From positions 1 to 36,290 of the forward strand of contig CANDJC010000044.1 of NCBI GenBank assembly GCA_947384955.1: a stretch of DNA of 36,290 nt, read 5' to 3'. The position numbers and the translations under genes are program-made. This stretch comes from an uncultured Eubacterium sp. (GTDB taxonomy: Bacteria; Bacillota; Clostridia; Lachnospirales; Lachnospiraceae). Positions 27,741 through 35,847 of the stretch are shown here, piece after piece (within the stretch, counting starts at the first letter, position 1; each line of letters starts with the position of its first letter). The notes beneath the pieces were generated by a model. That model made no database searches and was not told the origin of the DNA. It worked only from the letters and a program-made list of their open reading frames with translations.

Positions 27741-28304
27741 AAAAAGCCACACATTTTTTATGATATCATATGCTGGGATTTTGGTTTTGTTCCTTTAAAA
27801 ATGGGAGGGGAGTGAATGGAGGGACGCCGGGAGAGGAGATTATTGAAAAGTTTTACATGAGATGGTTTAAACGCAGTGTTTATATATACTTATTTTGAAT
27901 TTTCTCATTTATAGTTTTTATGAAACATAAACTTACAAACTGTTATTTATATTTTAAAATCTGCTGTCAGTTTAACGTATGTACTGCTGCTTTGCGGGAA
28001 AAACCATTTGAAAATTATCTTAATAGAAAAACTGAAATTCAAAATTTATGAAGCATCAATGATGTAACCGCAGAATTGTAGAAATATCCATAATAACTAT
28101 CAAAATAGTGCTGAAAGCACCATTTTACAGCTTTATCACTATTGATTTATTTTTGCGAAAATGATAACTATATTTTGTATTTAGTTATAACAGTATAATC
28201 TATATATAATATGAAATCAAATACTTGTATACTGAAAGCAGAAGAAACAAAATACATTCAAATGCATTTTCAAACAATTCAGAAAAAGAACCTAACGCCA
28301 GCAA
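27741..28304. other. AT-rich gap with a truncated repeat end
   Basis: No gene or promoter could be supported in this stretch. At 27821-27839 the sequence GGACGCCGGGAGAGGAGAT matches one end of structured repeat A (15090-15108) at 18 of 19 bases, and nothing else of that element follows. A TTG-started frame from 28225 runs into repeat C and stops inside it at 28419. Confidence 0.5.
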
Positions 28305-28562
28305 AAACCAGCCGGATGACGGGGAGATGCCCTGGATTCCGGTGACTTTGGAAGAATGTTTAGAATCCCTTAGTATTCTGCCCGAAAACCAGGCGGCGAA
28401 GCCGAAGCGGCACCTTTAGCTGCTGGCTGTAAGCCAGGGCGAACTAGGTGCCGCACCCATCCGCAGCCAAAGACTAAATGCAGAATACTTAGGGATTCTT
28501 AACATTCTGGAATCGGAGCCGGAATCCAGGGCATCTCCCCGTCATCCGGCGTCCGCGAAGCC
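28304..28562 (+). repeat. Structured dispersed repeat, copy C
   Basis: This is the best preserved copy. A perfect 32-bp terminal inverted repeat is at 28311-28342 with 28519-28550. The inner 28-nt stem is at 28354-28381 with 28480-28507, the core stem GCGGCACCT/AGGTGCCGC at 28407-28415 with 28446-28454, and a hairpin CTGGC/GCCAG at 28423-28437. It is followed by GTCCGCGAAGCC as in copy B. It lies between two minus-strand genes. Confidence 0.88.
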
Positions 28563-28607
28563 AAAATCTAACCTCCCCAATATTACACATCAGCCTCCCG
28601 CATTACA

Positions 28608-30449
28608 TCAGACTTCACTTAACAGCCAGCACACCCCGTACGGCGGCAGTTCCATCTGCTGCCCCTGTGTTTTATTTCCCGATATCAGCTCCGTATAACT
28701 CCTGCCGTCCTCATCCAGCCATACCCGCTTATCAAACTCACTAAAATTAAACAGCGCCGTCAGTTTTTCCTTTCCGTATCTGCGTACAATTCCAAGCACA
28801 GCATTATCTCCCGCATCAAACGTCCATACATCCGCCTGCGTATCAAATACCGCATGTCCCTTTCGGATATTTTCAAGCCTTTGAATACCCGTAAACAGTT
28901 TTTCCTGAACAGTGCCTTTTTCAGAACGCTTTTCTTCCAAATCCCAGCGGAATTTCCCACGGTGCAGATATCTGGAATCTTCCAGGCGGTCCGGGTCTTC
29001 GTGGTAAGAATAATCGTTTTCCTGTCCGATTTCATCTCCGCTGTAAATAACCGGGATTCCGGACTGTGTGAGCATATAGGCATGCAGCATCAGGTCTAAC
29101 TGTATCGCACGCGCAAGCGCGTCTTCGTTTCTTTCATAAGCGGCCTTTTCTATCCCGCACAAAGATGCCGTTGTACCGCACAGCCTCGCATCGCCGGATG
29201 ACGGGTCTGAATTATAAAGCTCGCCTCTGCCAAAGGAACCCGGATATTCGCCTGTCAGAAAATCATTCAGATATTTTTTGTGGCTGACTTCGCCGATTCC
29301 AAACTGCATCAGCCAGGTATAATCCAGCCCCCATCCAATATCGTCATGGCATCTTAAATAATTCAAAAATACATATTCTTTCGGAAGCCTGCTGACAATA
29401 TCCATCTGCAGCTTTAACAGACGCGCATCCCTTGAAGCAACTGTATGCCAGGTAGTTGCCATTGTCGTTACATTGTACAGCATGTGGCATTCCGGCTTTT
29501 CTACACTGCCAAAATACGGCACAACCTTCTCCGGCTCCATAACGACTTCACCGAGAAGCAAAACACCCGGGCACACAATCTCACAAATCATGCGCATCAT
29601 GCGCACAATTGTATGCACCTGTTTTAAGTTCCGGCATTTCGTGCCAAGCTCCTTCCATATGTACGGCACTGCGTCAATCCGCATAACATCAATGCCTTTA
29701 TTAGCCAGATATAAAAAGTTATAGACCATTTCATTAAATACCCTTGGATTTTTATAATTCAAATCCCACTGGTACGGATAAAAGGTCGTCATAACAAAAT
29801 GCCCTGCATCCTCAAGCCATGTGAAATTCCCTGGCGCCGTAGCTGGAAATACCTGCGGCACCGTCTTTTCATATTCTGACGGTATGGAATAATTATCATA
29901 GAAAAAATACCGGCTCATATATTCGCCTTCGCCCCGGCGCGCTCTTACGGCCCATTCATGGTCTTCCGATGTATGATTCATTACAAAATCCATGCACACA
30001 TTCATGCCCTTTTTATGACATGCATCCGTCAGACTCTCTAAATCTTCCATTGTGCCAAGCTGCGGCTGAACCCTGCGGAAATCAGCGACCGCATAGCCGC
30101 CGTCTGAACGTCCTTTCGGCGTATCTAAAAACGGCATCAGGTGAATATAATTGACCTGGCACTCTTTCAGATAATCCAGCTTTTCTTCCACGCCCTTTAA
30201 ATTGCCGGCAAAATTATCGATATACATCATCATGCCCAGAATGTCGTTTTTCTTATACCAGTCCGGCTCCTTTTCCCGCTGGGCATCCATCTTTTTCAAA
30301 GATTTATTACGCTGCGTAAAATACTCATACAGCTGGGAGCTTAATTCTGCAAACATATCGTCGTTTTCATAAAGCTCCATATACAGCCATCTTAACTCGT
30401 CGTGATGTCTTTCCAGTCTTTTTTGAAATACACTGTCTGCTTTCGCCAT
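28608..30449 (-). CDS. GH13 amylosucrase-type enzyme
   Basis: A 613-residue GH13 enzyme of the amylosucrase (GH13_4) type, which splits sucrose, releases fructose and builds alpha-1,4-glucan. A helical N-terminal region (1-65) precedes the barrel: LGMMMYIDNFAGNLKGVEEK, YIHLMPF, DGGYAVADFRRVQPQLGTME and DFVMNHTSEDH. The nucleophile is D259 (DVMRIDAVP), the acid/base E301 (LLLGEVVMEP), and the stabilising D369 or D370 lies in LRCHDDIGW, which resembles amylosucrase. No signal peptide is seen. GAAAGGA stands before the ATG. It follows fructokinase by 19 nt, consistent with joint sucrose use. Sucrose hydrolase or another GH13 glucosidase remains possible. Confidence 0.85.
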   Translation of the reverse strand: MAKADSVFQKRLERHHDELRWLYMELYENDDMFAELSSQLYEYFTQRNKSLKKMDAQREKEPDWYKKNDILGMMMYIDNFAGNLKGVEEKLDYLKECQVNYIHLMPFLDTPKGRSDGGYAVADFRRVQPQLGTMEDLESLTDACHKKGMNVCMDFVMNHTSEDHEWAVRARRGEGEYMSRYFFYDNYSIPSEYEKTVPQVFPATAPGNFTWLEDAGHFVMTTFYPYQWDLNYKNPRVFNEMVYNFLYLANKGIDVMRIDAVPYIWKELGTKCRNLKQVHTIVRMMRMICEIVCPGVLLLGEVVMEPEKVVPYFGSVEKPECHMLYNVTTMATTWHTVASRDARLLKLQMDIVSRLPKEYVFLNYLRCHDDIGWGLDYTWLMQFGIGEVSHKKYLNDFLTGEYPGSFGRGELYNSDPSSGDARLCGTTASLCGIEKAAYERNEDALARAIQLDLMLHAYMLTQSGIPVIYSGDEIGQENDYSYHEDPDRLEDSRYLHRGKFRWDLEEKRSEKGTVQEKLFTGIQRLENIRKGHAVFDTQADVWTFDAGDNAVLGIVRRYGKEKLTALFNFSEFDKRVWLDEDGRSYTELISGNKTQGQQMELPPYGVCWLLSEV

Positions 30450-30468
30450 AATATCTGTCCTTTCTTCA

Positions 30469-31437
30469 TCAATTTTTTGAATCTGCGATTAAGTGACGGA
30501 TTTCTTCTTCGGAAGGCATTACCCGCAGCGCGCCTCTTCTTGTCGTAATAATCGAAGCGCCCGCATTCGCAAATGTCAGCAGGTTTTTCAAATCCTCCTG
30601 TGTCAGGTCTTCTAAGCCATGCTCAAGCACATAATTCAGCGCGCAGGCTTCAAACGTATCGCCGGCTCCCGTCGTTTCAATCGTATTTTTCTGCAGAAAC
30701 GGTCTGACTTCCACTGCCATATCTTTATAATAAGCCCTGCTGCCTTCTCTGCCCAGCGTCACAAAAATAAGCGGTATCCCGTAGCTTTCCTGAATCATTG
30801 CGGCGCCCTTCGCATAATCAGAGGTTCCGGTCATAAATTCCACTTCATTATCAGAAATTTTCAAAATATCACATTTCGAAAGCCCGTACGCTATCTGTGC
30901 TTTTGCATCTTCTAATGACTCCCAGAGCGGCTCCCTTAAATTGGGGTCAAATGAAACAATGCATCCGCTGCGTTTTGCTGTTTCAATGGCATATCTGGTT
31001 GCTTCGCGCACGCCTTCATGCGTAGAGGAAAGTGTTCCGAAATGAAAAATCCTGCTGTTTTGAATGATTTCTTCCATAACCTCTTCTTTTTTCAGCATCA
31101 TATCTGCCCCAGGATTGCGGTAAAAGCTGAAATCTCTGTCGCCGTCCGGTTTTGTATGTACAAAAGCAAGCGTAGTGTGTACTTTATCATCAAATACAAG
31201 ATTTTTGATATCTGTACCGCTTTTTTCCACTTCTTCGGCCAGCATTTTTCCGAACATATCATTTCCCACTTTTCCTATAAAAGCAGTTTTCTTTCCCAGT
31301 CTGTTCAGCATTGCCAGTACATTGCACGGCGCCCCTCCCGGATTCGCCTCTAAAATCGGGTTGCCCTGTTCGCTTACCCCGTTTTCTGTAAAATCAATCA
31401 GCAGTTCTCCTAATGCCGTTACATCATACAATTTCAT
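30469..31437 (-). CDS. scrK: Fructokinase, PfkB/ribokinase family
   Basis: A 322-residue sugar kinase. PfkB signature 1 lies in NPGGAPCNVLAMLNRLGK (about 32-49), and signature 2 with the catalytic aspartate in TTGAGDTFEACAL (about 254-266), preceded by SFDPNLREPLW. The FDPNLR segment and the coupling to an amylosucrase-type gene favour fructose as the substrate, giving fructose-6-phosphate in the cytoplasm. AAGGAG stands about 12 bases before the ATG. It is the first gene of a two-gene operon whose promoter carries a 14-bp palindrome; no transporter or repressor gene is in the window. Confidence 0.88.
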   Translation of the reverse strand: MKLYDVTALGELLIDFTENGVSEQGNPILEANPGGAPCNVLAMLNRLGKKTAFIGKVGNDMFGKMLAEEVEKSGTDIKNLVFDDKVHTTLAFVHTKPDGDRDFSFYRNPGADMMLKKEEVMEEIIQNSRIFHFGTLSSTHEGVREATRYAIETAKRSGCIVSFDPNLREPLWESLEDAKAQIAYGLSKCDILKISDNEVEFMTGTSDYAKGAAMIQESYGIPLIFVTLGREGSRAYYKDMAVEVRPFLQKNTIETTGAGDTFEACALNYVLEHGLEDLTQEDLKNLLTFANAGASIITTRRGALRVMPSEEEIRHLIADSKN

Positions 31438-31507
31438 GATTCTTTCTGACTCCTTTCCGTACGCTTCGTCTTTGTCAATACGCCTGCCACTCTCTCGTAA
31501 TCGGTTA

Positions 31508-31521
31508 AGTAACCGGTTACT
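31508..31521. promoter_or_regulatory. Palindromic operator of the sucrose operon
   Basis: AGTAACCGGTTACT is a perfect 14-bp palindrome with a central CCGG. It begins 11 bases after the -10 box and covers the early transcribed region. The CpG-centred even palindrome is typical of LacI-family operators, such as those of sucrose repressors. Confidence 0.65.
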
Positions 31522-31531
31522 TTATGAATTT

Positions 31532-31560
31532 ATATTATCATTGCTGCTTTCATACGTCAA
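31532..31560 (-). promoter_or_regulatory. Promoter of the fructokinase-amylosucrase operon
   Basis: On the minus strand TTGACG, 17 nt, TAATAT, about 95 nt before the fructokinase ATG. The operator lies just downstream. Confidence 0.6.
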
Positions 31561-31680
31561 TATGGAAACTGAAATTTGTGAATACTGTACGATTTCAAAA
31601 AGATAGTTTTATGTATTTTTCACAGTCTGGCATGACCTCACTGGTCAGCCCGCCTCCTGGCACATTACTTCTTCAAAAAA

Positions 31681-32036
31681 TCAAACGGCTGGATTCAGGT
31701 GGATTGTGATGTGCTTTATGTCCGAAAAATGTTCCTCTGCATTATCATGGATATGTTCTGCGATTGCATGGGCATCCCTCAGTGATAAATTGCCATCCAC
31801 CTGAATTTCCAGATCAACATAGGTTTTATTTCCGAACATTCTGGAATGAAGGGAATCAATACAGATTACGTTTTCCTGTGCGGAAATGTAGTCTGCCATA
31901 AATACCGGGGAGTTTAGGATTCTGGCATAATGTCTGGTGTACCAGTACATTCCTTCCTTGGATAAAATAGAAACAATTGCTGCGGCCAGTGCAATCACAC
32001 CCGGACCGGCCAGCGCTTCGTAATTGCCCGCTATAA
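31681..32036 (-). pseudogene. Cation diffusion facilitator transporter remnant
   Basis: The longest frame (105 codons from a GTG at 31998, open further upstream into the GNAT gene) reads GPGVIALAAAIVSILSKE and YWYTRHYARILNSP, which is mid-protein sequence of a CDF efflux transporter. It then jumps at FMAD to SLHSRMFGNKTYVDLEIQVD and DAHAIAEHIHDNAEEHFSDI, the cytoplasmic C-terminal domain. The N-terminal helices are missing, and so is the part between the two blocks, where a CDF protein has the second metal-site helix. The inner deletion keeps the frame. No start with a ribosome site exists, so I call it dead. Confidence 0.75.
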
Positions 32037-32612
32037 TTCTATAAAATGCACAGCCGAGTTATCCCAATATTTTTTATAAACCCGGCTTTCATTCCCATCA
32101 AGATTAAGCTGGTAAGTCCGAAATGTAACCAAAATATTTTTGGGCTGCCACTGTTCTTCATAAGAATACTGGTATTTCATTCCTGCATTTTGCATTACGC
32201 CGCCGCTTCTGGGATTGTTCCTGTCATGCGTTGCTGTAATATACGGCAGGCCATCTTTTTTCACTTGTTCTATAACCGCTTTCGCTGCTTCTGTAACAAT
32301 TCCCTGATGCCAGAATTCCCTGCGAAGTCCATATCCGAAATCGTGATGTTCCTCCATATCCACTTTTATGTATCCGATAGGAAAATTATCCTCTTTAAGA
32401 CAAATCGCATAAGCATATGCCTGCGGCTGGGCATATTTTGAAGCGTATCTTTCCTCATAGAATTTTATGGTTTCTTCCATGCTTTTTACCGGATACCAGG
32501 GCAAAAACTGATTGACTTCCTCGTCCTGCAGTATAAGGAACAGCGCTTCCATATCCTGCTCTGTGAATTTTCTTAAAATCAGACGCTCTGTTTCTAATGC
32601 AGGTGTGTTCAT
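32031..32612 (-). CDS. GNAT acetyltransferase, RimJ/RimL type
   Basis: A 193-residue acetyltransferase with the RimJ/RimL-like opening ETERLILRKFTEQDMEALF. The mid strand FPIGYIKVDMEEHHDFGYGL and the CoA-site region EFWHQGIVTEAAKAVIEQ follow, then DRNNPRSGGVMQNAGMKYQY. It probably acetylates a protein N-terminus, an amine or a drug; the substrate is unknown. GGAGG stands eight bases before the ATG. The CDF remnant begins directly at its stop codon. Confidence 0.88.
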   Translation of the reverse strand: MNTPALETERLILRKFTEQDMEALFLILQDEEVNQFLPWYPVKSMEETIKFYEERYASKYAQPQAYAYAICLKEDNFPIGYIKVDMEEHHDFGYGLRREFWHQGIVTEAAKAVIEQVKKDGLPYITATHDRNNPRSGGVMQNAGMKYQYSYEEQWQPKNILVTFRTYQLNLDGNESRVYKKYWDNSAVHFIEL

Positions 32613-32729
32613 TTATTTTTCCTCCATAACCTGTAGATGATTAATTATACCACAATTCCGAAAGCATGGAAATAGTGCACAAGCAGTCTTCCGGTCCTGC
32701 CGTTTCCGTCTGGGAATGGTACGATGGGA

Positions 32730-32763
32730 AGTTCAAAAAGAAGCTGCCCTATAAAGGGCAGCT
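32730..32763 (-). terminator. Terminator after hicB
   Basis: AGCTGCCCT and AGGGCAGCT pair over a 4-nt loop (32742-32763). On the minus strand the stem is followed by TCTTTTTG, and it lies 13 nt after the hicB stop. Confidence 0.85.
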
Positions 32764-32775
32764 CCCTATATCTAT

Positions 32776-33177
32776 TTATTTTGCTTGTGCCATTGAGAAT
32801 AAAGCCTCTTGTAAAAGTTTAGAGAAATTGATATTATTTTTTTCAGCAAAAGTATTCAGCCACGCAGGAATCGTAAGGTTTTTTCTTACTGCCTTTTCAC
32901 CATACTTTTCTTCATAGGAATCAATGTCCAGTAATAGCATATTTACCATACACCCACTTTCAGCGGTTATTTCTGAATAATCAGAAGCACATGGTATTTG
33001 CTCTCCATCTTCCAATTCTCCCAATATCCAACCGCTAGCCGCGTCAATTCCCATTTCAATAGCTTGCTCTAAGTTTTTACCTTCTGTTACACAACCGGGC
33101 AAGTCTGGAAATTCTACTACGTATCCGCCGCTTTGATCTGTAAAAGGCTTAAATATAGCCGGATAGATTAATTTCAA
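32776..33177 (-). CDS. hicB: HicB-type antitoxin
   Basis: A 133-residue protein with the HicB fold at the N-terminus (IYPAIFKPFTDQSGGYVVEF, then PDLPGCVTEGKNLEQAIE) and a C-terminal DNA-binding helix pair (LTIPAWLNTFAEKNNINFSK). HicB neutralises the RNase HicA and represses its own promoter. The start is TTG, with AGGAGG eight bases upstream and no in-frame ATG. The hicA gene before it has lost its centre, so this antitoxin seems to be an orphan. The promoter with a dyad upstream of hicA is still present. Confidence 0.88.
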   Translation of the reverse strand: MKLIYPAIFKPFTDQSGGYVVEFPDLPGCVTEGKNLEQAIEMGIDAASGWILGELEDGEQIPCASDYSEITAESGCMVNMLLLDIDSYEEKYGEKAVRKNLTIPAWLNTFAEKNNINFSKLLQEALFSMAQAK

Positions 33178-33216
33178 TATATTCGCCTCCTTTTATAAAG
33201 ATTGAGCAAATGGAGC

Positions 33217-33333
33217 TTAAAGCCCCGCCTGCTTCATAATTGATTTAACTGTATCAGGGTTCAAATCCCCTCCATGTTCTGGTATTGTGATTTTTCCTGG
33301 TTTAGTCATCGCATTCAATACCTCCTTATTCAT
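33217..33333 (-). pseudogene. hicA: HicA toxin with an in-frame internal deletion
   Basis: A 38-codon frame with an intact start (ATG, AAAGGAG 11 bases upstream) beginning MNKEVLNAM and an intact HicA end, TKPGKITIPEHGGDL and VKSIMKQAGL. A usual HicA is about 60 residues; the middle with the catalytic GSH motif is missing. It lies 40 nt before hicB, the normal gene order. The product would keep the termini but not the RNase active site. Confidence 0.75.
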
Positions 33334-33363
33334 TCATGGTACCGCTCCTTTCCGTTTATTTGA

Positions 33364-33689
33364 CTATATTGTAATGCGTATTATGCGCATTGTCAATAAT
33401 TTTATTCTGATAAAATAAGAAATCAGGATAAACTGCACAATCAGCAGAATCGCTAAATATATCAATACGATGTGCCGCGGAAATGAATAAGAAAAGTATG
33501 GATTCATCGTTTTCACAACTGCCCGTACGGACAGGAAGCCGAGTCCGGTTCCCAAAGCCAGTGTTACAAGCGTGGCAAAAACGGAATAAATCAGCCCATT
33601 CTCCAAATTCTGCTGCTCATCCCGGCAAAAACCCTGAATCCCATTTCCAGAATTACCATTTACACGATACTCTGCGTCCGTGCAATACC
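33364..33689 (-). pseudogene. FtsX-type ABC permease C-terminal remnant
   Basis: A TTG-started frame of 80 codons (33364-33606) reads LENGLIYSVFATLVTLALGT, GLGFLSVRAV and IVLIYLAILLIVQFILISYF: two membrane segments like the end of an FtsX/MacB-type permease. Just upstream the matching protein seems to continue in another frame (MGFRVFAGMSSRI), so there is a frameshift. No start, ATPase gene or N-terminal half remains. In many Firmicutes such permeases follow a response regulator, kinase and ATPase, which is the order expected here. Confidence 0.6.
33368..33396 (-). promoter_or_regulatory. hicAB promoter with dyad
   Basis: On the minus strand a perfect TTGACA, 17 nt, TACAAT. The spacer carries AATGCG...CGCATT (dyad 33373-33391), a candidate HicB operator. 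The promoter overlaps the tail of the permease remnant. Confidence 0.7.
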
Positions 33690-33764
33690 AGCACCTGATT
33701 CCTGTAACGCCGTTGATGTTATTTTACGGTGCAGCAAGGAACTTTCTTTCATCTTCCAGCAAAA

Positions 33765-33814
33765 TGTTACAGGGACCAAAAAATTTTATTGAAAATCGGG
33801 GTTAATTGTTACAG
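33765..33814. promoter_or_regulatory. Repeated TGTTACAG boxes downstream of the kinase gene
   Basis: TGTTACAG occurs at 33765-33772 and 33807-33814, and again upstream of the response regulator at 35692-35699. The 33765 and 35692 copies are each followed, with similar spacing, by an A5-6/T2-4 block (ACCAAAAAATTTT and ACGAAAAATTTA). Probably binding sites of the adjacent response regulator at its own promoter and at the promoter of the lost transporter genes. Confidence 0.5.
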
Positions 33815-33916
33815 CGCCCGGACATTTCAGCCGAAAACCTGCCGCTGGCAGCTTTATCGGCACACTGCCGCGAAAAAACTTACGGCGCACAGCCGGGAAT
33901 GGCCGTCTGCCGCGTT

Positions 33917-34948
33917 CTATTTTACAGGCAGCATAATGGAAAATTCCGACCCTTTGCCCGGCTCCGAAACCACTTTGATATAGCCGCCCTGCCGCGTTAC
34001 AATCTCGCGGGCCAGATACAGTCCAATGCCCGCGCCCTGCTGTTCATGTACTTCTTCCTCACGATAGAAACGCCGGAAGATGGCAGCCTGACTGCTTTCG
34101 GAAATGCCCCTGCCGGTGTCGGCTGCTTTAATCTCCACATACATTTCCCATGGCACCACCGACACAGAGATTTTCCCGCCTGCCGGAGTGTACTTCACCG
34201 CATTGTCCAGCAGGTTAAAAAGAGCTTCGGATGTCCACCTGCTGTCATGGGAAACAGTCAAATCCTCCGGGCAGTCCACGGACACGGCGATTTCCTTTTT
34301 CTCCGCTGCATACACAATCCCACTCATAGCCTGCGCCACGGTATCAAAAAGGCGGCCCGGTTTCTTATCCAACTGGATCACGCCCGTTTCCAGCCGGGAG
34401 GTTTTCACAAGGGCCTGAAAGAGAAAGTCCAGCTTATCCGTCTGGCTGCGGATTCCCCGGATAAAATCGGTGCGCTCCGCCTCGGTCATGGGCTTTTCCA
34501 GCAGGGTGTCCGCCGCCATTTTCAGATTGCTTACCGGCGTTTTCACCTGATGGGAAATATCCGATACAAGGGTCTGTAACTCCTGCCGTTCCTCGTCCAC
34601 AAGACGGCGGTTCTCCTGCATGATCTGGTAAAGCCTTGCCAGCCGGTGTCCGATTCTGGCAAGCTGGGTTTCGCTGTCCTCCGGGCGCTGTGGCGCTTCA
34701 TTTCCGGCAGTCATGTGGTCTAAGGTCTGGCACAGGTCAGCGGTAAACTGCGACAGACGCTTTCCAAAGGCCTGCGTCAGTACAAAAATCCCCACAAGGG
34801 CGCACAGCAGCAGCACCCCGCCAGTCAGCAGCACCGCCGTCTGTTTTGTCATAAGAAACAGGGCTATGGTAATCCCGGACATGGAGAGGACAAGCCCCAT
34901 TGCCACCCATCCAGTCAGCCGCTTTACCGAAAGGTTCTTAAGCTTCAT
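33917..34948 (-). CDS. Sensor histidine kinase
   Basis: A 343-residue membrane kinase. Two transmembrane helices (about 12-33 and 38-60) are joined by a very short loop, then comes a linker, HisKA with the phospho-accepting H133 in VSDISHQVKTPVSNL and an HATPase domain with N box LLDNAVKYTPAGG, G1 DTGRGI and G2 GAGIGLYLAREIV. The short loop resembles intramembrane-sensing kinases of peptide-antibiotic (BceS/VanS-like) systems. The ATG at 34948 overlaps the response-regulator stop as ATGA. Codons are visibly G+C-richer than in the neighbours, which suggests acquisition. The transporter that would normally follow is only a remnant. Confidence 0.92.
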   Translation of the reverse strand: MKLKNLSVKRLTGWVAMGLVLSMSGITIALFLMTKQTAVLLTGGVLLLCALVGIFVLTQAFGKRLSQFTADLCQTLDHMTAGNEAPQRPEDSETQLARIGHRLARLYQIMQENRRLVDEERQELQTLVSDISHQVKTPVSNLKMAADTLLEKPMTEAERTDFIRGIRSQTDKLDFLFQALVKTSRLETGVIQLDKKPGRLFDTVAQAMSGIVYAAEKKEIAVSVDCPEDLTVSHDSRWTSEALFNLLDNAVKYTPAGGKISVSVVPWEMYVEIKAADTGRGISESSQAAIFRRFYREEEVHEQQGAGIGLYLAREIVTRQGGYIKVVSEPGKGSEFSIMLPVK

Positions 34949-35637
34949 TCTGCCTCGCCTCCCGTCCACTGATAGCCCATGCCGTAAACGGTCCTGATGC
35001 AGGGCGCGCCGCCGCCGGCTTCAATCTTGCTGCGAATCCGGCTGATGGCGGCTGTCAGGGTGTGTTCGTCCACAAACTTTTCTTCTATATCCCACAGCTT
35101 TTCTAAAAGCTGCCTGCGGGTCAGCACCTGCCGGGGATTTTTGCAAAACAGGTTCAGCATTTTGTACTCCATCGGAGTCAGGGCCAGGGGCCTGCCATTT
35201 AAGGAAGCCGTCTGCTCCGAGAAGTCCAGAAACAGCCGGCCGTCATCGTATAAATCCTTTGCGGGCTTGTGATGTTCCAGCATGGCGAACATGGCTTTGA
35301 TTTTCCGCTGCAGGACCCCGATTGCAAAGGGCTTTGTGATGTAGTCTGCCGCGCCCGCCTCATAGCCCCGTATCTGGTCGCTCTCCTGATCGTTAGCAGT
35401 CAGGAAAATTACGATGGTGTCCGGGTACTGGGGCTTTATCAGTCTGCACAGCTCAAAACCGCTGCCGTCCGGCAGGCTGATGTCCAGCAGCACTAAATCA
35501 AATTCCCGCTGGCGGATGGCTGCGGCTGCGGTTCTGGCATTCAGGGCAGAAGTCACGCCGTAGCCGTCTGCGGTCAGGTTATAGGCCAACATCTTATTCA
35601 AAAAACTGTCGTCCTCGACAATTAAAATCTGCTTCAT
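34945..35637 (-). CDS. OmpR/PhoB-family response regulator
   Basis: A 230-residue two-domain regulator. The receiver domain has the acidic D9 and D10 (ILIVEDD), phospho-acceptor D52 (LVLLDISLPDG), the T in FLTANDQ and the K in DYITKPFA. The C-terminal winged helix includes LTPMEYKMLNLFCKNPRQVL and HTLTAAISRIRSKIE. AAGGAAGTGAGG precedes the ATG at 35637; the longer open frame has no support. It is the first gene of the pair and probably autoregulated through a TGTTACAG box 55 nt upstream. Confidence 0.94.
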   Translation of the reverse strand: MKQILIVEDDSFLNKMLAYNLTADGYGVTSALNARTAAAAIRQREFDLVLLDISLPDGSGFELCRLIKPQYPDTIVIFLTANDQESDQIRGYEAGAADYITKPFAIGVLQRKIKAMFAMLEHHKPAKDLYDDGRLFLDFSEQTASLNGRPLALTPMEYKMLNLFCKNPRQVLTRRQLLEKLWDIEEKFVDEHTLTAAISRIRSKIEAGGGAPCIRTVYGMGYQWTGGEAE

Positions 35638-35766
35638 ATCCTCACTTCCTTTGCTTTTTGCAGATAGTATAACAGGCAAATGTCCGCGAAATGTTACAGC
35701 GGACGAAAAATTTATATTTTTTACATCCATTATTCTGCCATATTCTCTGCTGCTTTACAATAAAAT

Positions 35767-35797
35767 AGAGCGCATAGATTTGTTTTCTATACGCTCT
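35767..35797 (-). terminator. Hairpin after the AlkD-like remnant
   Basis: AGAGCG-ATAG and CTAT-CGCTCT pair with one internal mismatch. On the minus strand ATTTTATT follows. It would terminate transcription coming from the remnant before it reaches the two-component genes. Confidence 0.55.
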
Positions 35798-35847
35798 GAC
35801 ACTGTGCAGCTATTTATTATGATTGCGGCAATATTCTATTTATAAAA

